From Gilvibacter sp. (GTDB lineage Bacteria > Bacteroidota > Bacteroidia > Flavobacteriales > Flavobacteriaceae), in assembly GCF_013214815.1 (NCBI RefSeq), contig NZ_JABSPU010000016.1, positions 1 through 46,764 of the forward strand: 46,764 bases of DNA, written 5' to 3'. The position numbers and the translations under genes were made by a program. Positions 34,664 through 43,136 of the stretch are shown in pieces; positions within the stretch are counted from its first letter, which is position 1; every line of letters begins with the position of its first letter. Below the pieces are notes generated by a model. It saw only the letters and a list, made by a program, of their open reading frames with translations, made no database searches and was not told where the DNA came from.

Positions 34664-34773
34664 AGTTTTTTGTTTGGGAGGAATAACCGCTGGCAAGGTA
34701 ATAAATGCTTTACCTCAAAACTTTAATGCCAAAGAGAAGTGCTGTATAGATTTATGAATTTAATGCAGCCTAA

Positions 34774-35784
34774 CTATTGCTTAGCGCGTAGGTTTTCAGC
34801 ACGTTTGATCTGAAAGGGCGTAAACCAATCCCAACTCACCCCCGCACTGATCTGGTTCCCGGAATCTACAAAGCGATAATTATAATTGTCGTGGCCGTAG
34901 ATATAACTCACAAAGAAACCAAAGTCGCTCTTAAAAGGATACCAAGTACCGAATACCTCTGCACGTAGAGGTTCTACACTGGGGTGAGCTCCTGAAATTC
35001 CTTCTAAACGCAGTCCAACAGAGTATTTCAGTGTTTCCTTATAGGTATGCAAGTATTCGTATTCAAAGCCGAGTCTGTGGCGTCCGTATATATCAATATC
35101 TAGTGGATTGTATCCCCCGATATCGGCTATGAAAAACATATTGTTATGCCAGAGCTCATACCAACCGGTGAAAGAATGCACTTGATAAGGCGTGTCTTTT
35201 TTTAGATTGTTGAATCTAAAGTTCCCGCTTACTCGAGTAAAATTCGTCGAGAAGTTTCCATTCACGCGATTGAGAATATCTGACAAATTGGTTTGGTCCG
35301 TAATCATGGCATAGACGGCATCACAGGGTGAGGTCTCGTCATCTAAATTAGTGTCAAAAGCACAGCCTGATTGTCCGTTGGAATAATGTCCAGATTCTAA
35401 AGCAGCCGCCACAAAATGGTTACCATCTGTTTTGCGCAGCAATTGAAATCCAAGAAAAACTCTGTAGGACGGCGTTTTTACCGGCCTAGAGTTTTCATTA
35501 TACATCCGGATATGTGGTTGGAAACTGGCGTAGAACGTACTGCTAAAACGCTTGTCAGATTCATCCTGTAGGTTCTTGACCATATTGTTGTAAAAGCTGT
35601 AATAAACCACCGGATTGGCATCAAAAAGGATCTCTTCTTGGTCAACCATACTGGACAAATAACGAACCGTTGGTTTTATACTGATGGGATAATAATCACC
35701 AAAAACAGAAGTTTGTTGCTGTGAAGTCTCTTGAGCTGAAGCTGCCAAACCAAACAGAATAAAAAGAAGTAAAAGTCTACGCAC
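34774..35784 (-). CDS. Outer-membrane phospholipase A (OMPLA)-like protein
   Basis: A 336-residue protein with a signal peptide ('LLLLFILFGLAASAQ') and a beta-barrel pattern of alternating aromatic strands. 'ESGHYSNGQSG' resembles the OMPLA active site, where His142 and Ser144 form H-x-S-N-G-x-S. The third catalytic residue (Asn156 in E. coli) follows 12 residues after the Ser there. Here about 40 extra residues with a Cys pair ('GCAFDTNLDDETSPC') come between the Ser and the next Asn-rich strands ('VNGNFSTNFTRVSG'). Predicted role: Ca-dependent phospholipid hydrolysis in the outer membrane. It lies downstream of pgi behind a structured 242-base gap, and may be expressed alone. Confidence 0.75.
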   Translation of the reverse strand: MRRLLLLFILFGLAASAQETSQQQTSVFGDYYPISIKPTVRYLSSMVDQEEILFDANPVVYYSFYNNMVKNLQDESDKRFSSTFYASFQPHIRMYNENSRPVKTPSYRVFLGFQLLRKTDGNHFVAAALESGHYSNGQSGCAFDTNLDDETSPCDAVYAMITDQTNLSDILNRVNGNFSTNFTRVSGNFRFNNLKKDTPYQVHSFTGWYELWHNNMFFIADIGGYNPLDIDIYGRHRLGFEYEYLHTYKETLKYSVGLRLEGISGAHPSVEPLRAEVFGTWYPFKSDFGFFVSYIYGHDNYNYRFVDSGNQISAGVSWDWFTPFQIKRAENLRAKQ

Positions 35785-35799
35785 CGCGAATAGAAATTA

Positions 35800-35929
35800 G
35801 TTAGTCGCCCTGAAGGTACTATAAAGAAATGTAAAAGCGACTACCGGGCGGCAGTCGCTCTTATCTTAACAGACTAACTTAACTCTTGGTGCTTGCGCCT
35901 GCACCTGTGGAGTTATTAAATAGTCCACA
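35800..35929 (-). other. Structured intergenic region upstream of the OMPLA-like gene
   Basis: The 242-base gap between pgi and the OMPLA-like gene holds several complementary segments: a strong hairpin 35836-35859 (AGCGACT/AGTCGCT plus inner pairs); a surrounding pair GTTAGTC (35800-35806)/GACTAAC (35872-35878); a two-part stem AACTC/GAGTT (35881-35885, 35910-35914) with GGTGC/GCACC inside; and TGTGGA/TCCACA (35906-35911, 35924-35929). The last two share bases 35910-35911 and exclude each other, as in attenuators. Further right, TGGAATTTT/AAAATTCCA (35948-35956, 35960-35968) is a perfect 9-bp repeat. I recognise no known riboswitch class. Confidence 0.4.
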
Positions 35930-36026
35930 AATCATTAAAAGGTTGCGTGGAATTTTAAAAAAATTCCATTATTTCTTTAAAAACATTTTAAAATTATGAT
36001 TGTCAGTTAATTAACCCGCTGGTAAA

Positions 36027-37589
36027 TTACTCCGCCAACTTGTTCAACAAAGCCGCTGTAGAAGAATCATGACCTGCGGAAACACTGCCAGACTCAATAT
36101 CGCTCAATGTATTTTTAGCCAATACTTTACCGAGTTGCACACCCCATTGATCATAACTGAAAATATTCCAGATCACTCCTTGAGTAAAGAGTTTGTGTTC
36201 GTAAAGTGCAATGAGCTTTCCTAGGGAATTAGGGCTTAATTGATCAATTAGAATCGTATTAGTTGGACGGTCACCCGTAAATACTTTAAATGGAGAATCC
36301 AAGGTTTGACCATCGGTTCCAGTCATCAAGGCCTGAGTCTGGGCAATGAAATTGGCCATAAGCGCATCTTGATGTGATTTCTGATTGTGCTGATCTTTTT
36401 TAAAGCCGATGAAATCCGCAGGAATTACTTTAGTCCCTTGGTGGATCAATTGGAAAAAAGCGTGCTGAGCGTTGGTTCCTGTAGATCCCCAAACAATGGT
36501 TCCTGTTTGATAATCGATCACGTCTCCGTTTCTATCCACACCCTTTCCATTACTTTCCATAATGGCTTGTTGTAAATATGGAACCAACTTGGTCAAATAC
36601 TGCGTATAAGGAATTACAGCCTCGCTTTCAGCTCCTAAGAAATTGTTGTACCAAATAGAGATTAGTGCAAGGGTTACCGGCAAATTCTGCTCAAATGGCG
36701 TTTGTGTAAAGTGTTGGTCCATGGCATGAGCACCTCTTAAAAGCTCCTCGTACTGTTCATATCCAATGGCACAAGCAATGGAGAGTCCTACAGCGCTCCA
36801 CAAAGAGAAACGGCCTCCTACCCAATCCCACATGGTAAAAATATTGTTCGGGTCAATTCCAAAGTCCTTTACCGCAGGGATATTGGTACTTACGGCAACA
36901 AAGTGCTTGGCAATTTGATCTTCTGGTGCGTGCTGTAAAAACCACTTACGAATGGTCTGAGCGTTCATTAAAGTTTCCTGAGTGGTGAAGCTCTTGGATA
37001 CAATGATGAAGAGTGTAGTTTCAGGATCTAGCCCTTTCAAGGATTCTACTACATGGTCTCCTTCTACATTTGACACAAAATGAACATTCAGATGATTGCG
37101 TTGATTGCGCAAAGCCTCAACCACCATGTCCGGTCCTAGATCACTACCACCGATCCCAATATTGACAACATCTGTTATGGATTTGCCTGTATGGCCTTTC
37201 CAGTCCCCTGAGATCACCGCATTACTAAAGCTTTTCATCTGCGCAAGGACTTCTGCGACTTCTGGCTTCATATCGGAGAAATTACGCAGTGCGGTATGCA
37301 TCACTGCACGATCTTCTGTCTGGTTGATATGTTCTCCAGAGAATTGTGCGGCAATAGCCCCTTTGAGATCAACCTCTTCCGCTAAATCCAGCAAAGCTTT
37401 ATGCACCGTTTCAGTAAGATGCGTCTTAGAACAGTCCACATAAAAATCTTGCCATTGAAAACTGTATCGCTCAGCTCGCTCTGGGTCCGTTTTAAACAGT
37501 TCTTGCAATCGTTGTTGCTCGCTAGCTTTTAATTCGCTTAGACGCTTCCAGGCGTTTGTGCCTGTTGGATTAACAGATGGAAAACTCAT
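36027..37589 (-). CDS. pgi: Glucose-6-phosphate isomerase
   Basis: A 520-residue cytoplasmic enzyme interconverting glucose-6-phosphate and fructose-6-phosphate. It has 'VVNIGIGGSDLGPDMV', the PGI signature 'WDWVGGRFSLWSAVGLSIA', 'GSTGTNAQHAFFQLIHQG' and the C-terminal 'YDQWGVQLGK'. Slightly shorter than the E. coli enzyme (549) but complete. It provides the link between glucose released from alpha-glucans and the pfkA-gapA genes on the same strand. The promoter region is only 41 bases long, behind the response regulator stop, and contains a 10-bp inverted repeat (37591-37619). Confidence 0.97.
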   Translation of the reverse strand: MSFPSVNPTGTNAWKRLSELKASEQQRLQELFKTDPERAERYSFQWQDFYVDCSKTHLTETVHKALLDLAEEVDLKGAIAAQFSGEHINQTEDRAVMHTALRNFSDMKPEVAEVLAQMKSFSNAVISGDWKGHTGKSITDVVNIGIGGSDLGPDMVVEALRNQRNHLNVHFVSNVEGDHVVESLKGLDPETTLFIIVSKSFTTQETLMNAQTIRKWFLQHAPEDQIAKHFVAVSTNIPAVKDFGIDPNNIFTMWDWVGGRFSLWSAVGLSIACAIGYEQYEELLRGAHAMDQHFTQTPFEQNLPVTLALISIWYNNFLGAESEAVIPYTQYLTKLVPYLQQAIMESNGKGVDRNGDVIDYQTGTIVWGSTGTNAQHAFFQLIHQGTKVIPADFIGFKKDQHNQKSHQDALMANFIAQTQALMTGTDGQTLDSPFKVFTGDRPTNTILIDQLSPNSLGKLIALYEHKLFTQGVIWNIFSYDQWGVQLGKVLAKNTLSDIESGSVSAGHDSSTAALLNKLAE

Positions 37590-37590
37590 T

Positions 37591-37619
37591 ATTTGTCAGT
37601 TTGGGTTTCACTGACAAAT
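37591..37619. promoter_or_regulatory. 10-bp inverted repeat and -7 element at the pgi start
   Basis: ATTTGTCAGT (37591-37600) and ACTGACAAAT (37610-37619) are perfect complements around a 9-base spacer, directly upstream of the pgi ATG. A further copy of TGACAAATT lies at 37624-37632. On the minus strand TAAATTTG (about 37623-37616) is a perfect TANNTTTG -7 box, but no TTG lies at the right distance. The repeat would span the transcript start, as a repressor site or a 5'-end hairpin does. Confidence 0.5.
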
Positions 37620-37630
37620 TTAATGACAAA

Positions 37631-38305
37631 TTAGTAGAGACCCTTATCCAGAATCACCAAATTATGACGAATTGCAAACAAAACGAGCCCGGCCACATTC
37701 TTAGATTCTGTTTTTTGCAATAAGTTGTTTCTGTGTCCTTCTACAGTTCTCGGACTGATAAAGAGTTTATCCGCGATTTCATGTGTGGTAAACTGATCAC
37801 AGATCAGCTGTAAAACTTCTTTCTCCCTAGCGGTGAGTTCCTCCGCAACATTGAGACTTCGTGATGGAGCCCCTTGTAATTCATCTTGAATAATTTGCAT
37901 CACTTGATAATTGTAATAAAAGCCGCGTTTGACCACTTCGCGTACGGTGTGTTTAACGGTCTTGGGAGTTGAATTTTTAACCAGGAAAGCCGCTGCCCCG
38001 ATGTCTACCATATTGGCTATAAAACCTCGCGTATTGTAGCTTGTCAGGGCAATGACTTTTATTGCTGGGTATTTCTTGAGTACGGCCTTTGTGGCTTCTA
38101 TACCATTGACCATAGGCATTTTAAGATCGGTTAGGACCACATCAGGCAGATCGTCCATAGTGGCCAAGGTATCCAGAAGTTTTTGACCGTTCTCTGCTTC
38201 AAAGACTACTTCAAAGTCAGCTTCTCTTTCTAGGATGAAAGCAATCCCTTTTCTGAATAATTCTTCATCATCCGCGAGTCCGATTCGTATTTTGTCAGTT
38301 GCCAT
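37631..38305 (-). CDS. NarL/LuxR-type response regulator (module 2)
   Basis: A 224-residue two-component regulator. The receiver domain begins 'IRIGLADDEELFRKGIAF', has the phospho-acceptor Asp60 in 'DVVLTDLKMPMVNGIE' and the Lys of 'AAFLVKNSTPK'. The LuxR-type domain (~150-215) has 'LTAREKEVLQLI' and 'FTTHEIADKLFISPRTVEGH'. The start overlaps the kinase gene by 11 bases. It closes module 2 and is a paralogue of the regulator at 21557-22213. The tandem palindromes at 40129-40165, upstream of the first gene of this module, are plausible targets, which would make the unit autoregulated. Confidence 0.93.
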   Translation of the reverse strand: MATDKIRIGLADDEELFRKGIAFILEREADFEVVFEAENGQKLLDTLATMDDLPDVVLTDLKMPMVNGIEATKAVLKKYPAIKVIALTSYNTRGFIANMVDIGAAAFLVKNSTPKTVKHTVREVVKRGFYYNYQVMQIIQDELQGAPSRSLNVAEELTAREKEVLQLICDQFTTHEIADKLFISPRTVEGHRNNLLQKTESKNVAGLVLFAIRHNLVILDKGLY

Positions 38306-39128
38306 TTCTGAGGTTATTTAGGGTAAATCTGATGCCGTTTCCGGCTTCACTTTCAAAGTTCGACTGTCCGCCTAAAAGGGCCACCCGACTTTCTATATTT
38401 TTCATGCCCAGCCCAGGTTTCCCCGCGCTAGCTGTATTTTCAAAGCCTACCCCATTGTCTGAATACGACAAACTGGGTGGATTACTGGTAAGCGAAATGC
38501 TTATACCAGTTGCCGCGCCGTGTTTCAACGAATTGTTGACCAGTTCTTGTACAATCCTAAAAACATGGAGCTCTTCTTTCGAATCAAGCGATTCTGGCTC
38601 ATAATCACAGCTGAGCTGGATCAAACCTTCGTGAGCCCTGTTGTAATCATTAGTCAATTCTTCTACAGCAGCTTTCAAACCAAATTTCTGCAATACCGGA
38701 GGCAGCAGATCATGGGCTATTCTGCGCGAACTCTCCAAAGTGGTATTTGAAATCTGAAGTATCGTGGCAAGCATTTCATTGGATTGCTCTTCTTCTACTC
38801 CGCCTTCTAAAAGCACGTTTGTATTCAGTGATACGATATTGAGCTTGGAAGAAATCGCATCGTGCAGATCTTGGGCTATGCGTTTACGCTCCTTTTCTTG
38901 AGTAAGAATGGTGGCTTGTAGCATCTCTTTTTGAAACGATATCTCCATATTGGCCTTTTCAAGTTCTGCATTGATGACTTTCTTCCGCGATAGAAAAAAG
39001 AAGATCACCAAGGCGCTAGCCATCAACAATAAAAAGCTAAGGGCTATTAGAATCAGAGAGATAATATCCGTGTTCTCAAACAAGTTTTTTGGTGGCTTTT
39101 CGTGTTCGGTAATTGGTATACCATTCAA
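38295..39128 (-). CDS. Sensor histidine kinase, HisKA_3 type (module 2)
   Basis: A 277-residue kinase with one transmembrane helix (~23-47), a coiled coil, His89 in 'IAQDLHDAISSKLNIVSL', and a HATPase_c domain ('HVFRIVQELVNNSLKHGAA', 'SYSDNGVGFE', 'GLGMKNIESRVALLGG'). It has no dedicated input domain. Its gene starts inside the end of the 7-TM gene (53-base overlap), which supports the two proteins acting together; an internal TTG could be an alternative start with a shorter overlap. It overlaps the response regulator by 11 bases. Domain order equals that of the module 1 kinase. Confidence 0.92.
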   Translation of the reverse strand: MNGIPITEHEKPPKNLFENTDIISLILIALSFLLLMASALVIFFFLSRKKVINAELEKANMEISFQKEMLQATILTQEKERKRIAQDLHDAISSKLNIVSLNTNVLLEGGVEEEQSNEMLATILQISNTTLESSRRIAHDLLPPVLQKFGLKAAVEELTNDYNRAHEGLIQLSCDYEPESLDSKEELHVFRIVQELVNNSLKHGAATGISISLTSNPPSLSYSDNGVGFENTASAGKPGLGMKNIESRVALLGGQSNFESEAGNGIRFTLNNLRNGN

Positions 39129-39714
39129 AAGTGACTAAGCACTGGAAGAGCAAATAGAACACGATGTTCAAATTCAATAAAAGTAAGTAGCCTTGTTGGG
39201 ACAATTCGTACTGAAGGTTACCACTTGCAAATATCAGCGTGCTGCAAATCAAGTATATAAAGACACCTACATTCACAATAATGAATGGTGTTTTAGCACT
39301 GATGGATCGGTAAAAATAGATCAATGAATAGCCTATTAATAAGGCTTGACTCAAAGAAATACCAATAGAATTGTATCTAAAGAACAAACTCGGATCCATA
39401 GCGTACTGAACAAGCATGAAGCACAAAAGACCTCCCGCAAAAACGTAGATTAAACGGTTTTTTATCAACTCGCCATAAAATAAGCTGAGCAATATCAACT
39501 GTACAACCGTATAAATACTTGAAATGAAGATATTGGGCTCCCCCAAGATCACAAAAAGGATCATACCTAACTGCGTTAAAGACATAGCAATTAGGTATAG
39601 GGTGAAAAACTTAAAAGCTTTGCTCTCTTTAGCAAAGCTTTTAAGAAATAATAAAGCGTTGATAATAAGAATAATCGTAGCGAAGTACGATAGATTCTTA
39701 AAAAACCGAGTCAT
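39076..39714 (-). CDS. Seven-transmembrane protein, candidate receptor (module 2)
   Basis: A 212-residue integral membrane protein with about seven helices (roughly 8-25, 34-57, 63-80, 88-104, 116-134, 143-162, 172-193) and a basic C-terminus ('YRTRKATKKLV'), which puts that end in the cytoplasm by the positive-inside rule. I recognise no family. It holds the same place before a short histidine kinase as the 236-residue protein of module 1 and has the same topology. Likely role: membrane sensor feeding the kinase, which has no input domain of its own. The start is 6 bases past the stop of the small protein gene. Confidence 0.85.
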   Translation of the reverse strand: MTRFFKNLSYFATIILIINALLFLKSFAKESKAFKFFTLYLIAMSLTQLGMILFVILGEPNIFISSIYTVVQLILLSLFYGELIKNRLIYVFAGGLLCFMLVQYAMDPSLFFRYNSIGISLSQALLIGYSLIYFYRSISAKTPFIIVNVGVFIYLICSTLIFASGNLQYELSQQGYLLLLNLNIVFYLLFQCLVTFEWYTNYRTRKATKKLV

Positions 39715-39720
39715 GTATAT

Positions 39721-40056
39721 CTAGCTGTTCAGTTGACTTGTTGGATCACATACCGGAGGACAAGGCATGGTAAAGTCAAAAATGTAGTTACCATTATCAC
39801 GACCACTCGGATCTGGTAGTTTATCCTTGTAAGTTCCATCGATTTGATGGGTGCAACCTACAATAACGAGTTTTTCGGTTCCGTTATCGTCAATGGCCAA
39901 GTACGCTCGTACGGCATCAGGATTTTCAGCTAAAACACCTGTTAAATCGTCTTTTGGGATCAAAAAGGCTTTTACAGAATTAGGATTTTGATTGCGCCAG
40001 TTGGTAGTCCAATTAATGGCATCACTTAGCGTAATAGTATCGTTGGGAGTACTCAT
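39721..40056 (-). CDS. Small soluble protein of unknown function (module 2)
   Basis: A 111-residue soluble protein, no signal peptide. Visible parts: 'ITLSDAINWTTNWRNQNP', 'VKAFLIPKDDLTGVLAENP', 'DAVRAYLAIDDNG', 'KLVIVG', and the C-terminal 'YIFDFTMPCPPVCDPTSQL'. The two Cys (C-P-P-V-C) could bind metal or form a redox pair. It is related to the 119-residue first protein of module 1, which lacks the Cys motif. I have a general impression that proteins ending this way are frequent hypotheticals in Flavobacteriia, but I know no function. It is the first gene of the module and so the one most directly controlled by the palindromes at 40129-40165. Confidence 0.85.
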   Translation of the reverse strand: MSTPNDTITLSDAINWTTNWRNQNPNSVKAFLIPKDDLTGVLAENPDAVRAYLAIDDNGTEKLVIVGCTHQIDGTYKDKLPDPSGRDNGNYIFDFTMPCPPVCDPTSQLNS

Positions 40057-40092
40057 AATTAGGAATTGTTGTTTGGTTAATAAATCACAAGT

Positions 40093-40165
40093 GGAAGATA
40101 CTTAAAAAGCATCGCCTATTTCAACAACTACGGTTAAGCCGTAATTAGTTTAACGTAAAGCCGTA
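40093..40165 (-). promoter_or_regulatory. Tandem palindromic operators and promoter of module 2
   Basis: TACGG-TTAAG-CCGTA (40129-40143) is a perfect palindrome with a 5-base centre. A second copy, TAACG-TAAAG-CCGTA (40151-40165), begins 22 bases away, two helical turns. On the minus strand a TTG (40124-40122) and TATCTTCC (40100-40093), 21 bases apart, resemble a weak Bacteroidota promoter just downstream of the sites. The geometry fits an activator of the NarL/LuxR class that contacts polymerase at the -33 region. The right site nearly reaches the stop codon of the kinase gene. Confidence 0.55.
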
Positions 40166-40167
40166 GT

Positions 40168-41025
40168 TTACTTACAGCCCTCGTTACGCTTGTAATAATC
40201 AATCAAACCATCGATTGGTCTGCGGATGATATTTCCTAACTCCAAATGATAAGGCTTCATACAATCTCGAATGATATCTTCTGAAAAGTGCGCAATGGAA
40301 CCAATAAAATGTATGGGTACATGCTGAGCCTCTTTATAACAAAGGATCTTATTCTCAATGAATTTGAAGATTCCTTCACTGATTAGCTTGTAGAAATAAC
40401 CGTTAACTTCTTCACTGGTAAAGATAAATTCAGCAAAAGAAGCCAAATAGGTATTTGGATTCGGACGTTTGTAAACATTGAGCTTGATCACATCGGTATT
40501 GAGATCAAAGCGCTTCTCAAACTCTTTGGCCAGTTTTTCTGGCATTTTTTTGTAGAAATAATCGCGGATTAGACGCTTTCCGAAGTAATTCCCACTGGCC
40601 TCATCCATTAAGGCGTACCCTAAGGAATCTACTTCCATATGGATATTCTTTCCATCGTAGTAGCAACTGTTTGATCCCGTTCCAAGAATACAAACTATCC
40701 CAGGTTTATCAGTAGCTGCATAAACGGCCGCGGCAACATCTTCTTGTACGCTGATCTTAGCCCCCATAAAGAGGTTTTGAAGCACAGCATAGAGAGAAGC
40801 TCTTGGAGAAGGTGTACCACAACCTGCACCGTAAAAATCCACTTTTGTCACGGTAGCAAACAGTCCTGCTAACTCGGTATTCTCACGAATGCGACTTTCG
40901 AGTTCATCAGGTTCTACCACAGCAGGATTTAACCCTTTGGTGCGGGTTTTTAATACTTTCTCACAAGAATCGTCAAGGAGGACCCAGTCACATTTGGTGG
41001 ATCCTCCATCAGCAATTAATATCAT
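40168..41025 (-). CDS. BadF/BadG-type kinase (N-acetylglucosamine kinase-like)
   Basis: A 285-residue ASKHA-fold kinase of the BcrAD_BadFG family. It begins 'ILIADGGSTKCDWVLLD' (phosphate 1 motif), has 'GIVCILGTGSNSCYYDG' (phosphate 2), 'MDEASGNYFGKRLI', and 'IHFIGSIAHFSEDII' (adenosine motif). Bacteroidota relatives are annotated as N-acetylglucosamine kinases, by analogy with human NAGK. The substrate here is not proven; another amino sugar or hexose is possible. It follows gapA by 9 bases, so it is the third gene of a pfkA-gapA-kinase operon, which suggests a sugar-phosphate role. Confidence 0.88.
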   Translation of the reverse strand: MILIADGGSTKCDWVLLDDSCEKVLKTRTKGLNPAVVEPDELESRIRENTELAGLFATVTKVDFYGAGCGTPSPRASLYAVLQNLFMGAKISVQEDVAAAVYAATDKPGIVCILGTGSNSCYYDGKNIHMEVDSLGYALMDEASGNYFGKRLIRDYFYKKMPEKLAKEFEKRFDLNTDVIKLNVYKRPNPNTYLASFAEFIFTSEEVNGYFYKLISEGIFKFIENKILCYKEAQHVPIHFIGSIAHFSEDIIRDCMKPYHLELGNIIRRPIDGLIDYYKRNEGCK

Positions 41026-41034
41026 AGTTTAGTC

Positions 41035-43028
<1,994 letters not shown>

Positions 43029-43080
43029 TTATTGCTAAACTAGGGCATTTGTAGCAACTCCACAACTGCCCGATTAAACT

Positions 43081-43092
43081 AAAACGTTTTCG
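43081..43092. promoter_or_regulatory. LacI-type operator-like palindrome upstream of pfkA
   Basis: AAAACGTTTT (43081-43090) is a perfect 10-base palindrome with a central CG. Together with the next two bases it contains AAACGTTTTCG, identical to 4128-4138 upstream of glgE. It lies 53 bases upstream of the pfkA ATG, also just past the end of the GH13 gene at 43137. Confidence 0.5.
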
Positions 43093-43136
43093 TTTGATAA
43101 ATTTTTCTAAAAAACTCGTAATTGCCTGATATTCCT

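Noticed and set aside
19969-35810. The 11-mer TTAGTTAGTCG upstream of both the NTF2-like gene and the OMPLA-like gene
   Set aside because: Repeats of this length are expected by chance in a 47-kb window, it has no symmetry, and its distance to the start codons differs.
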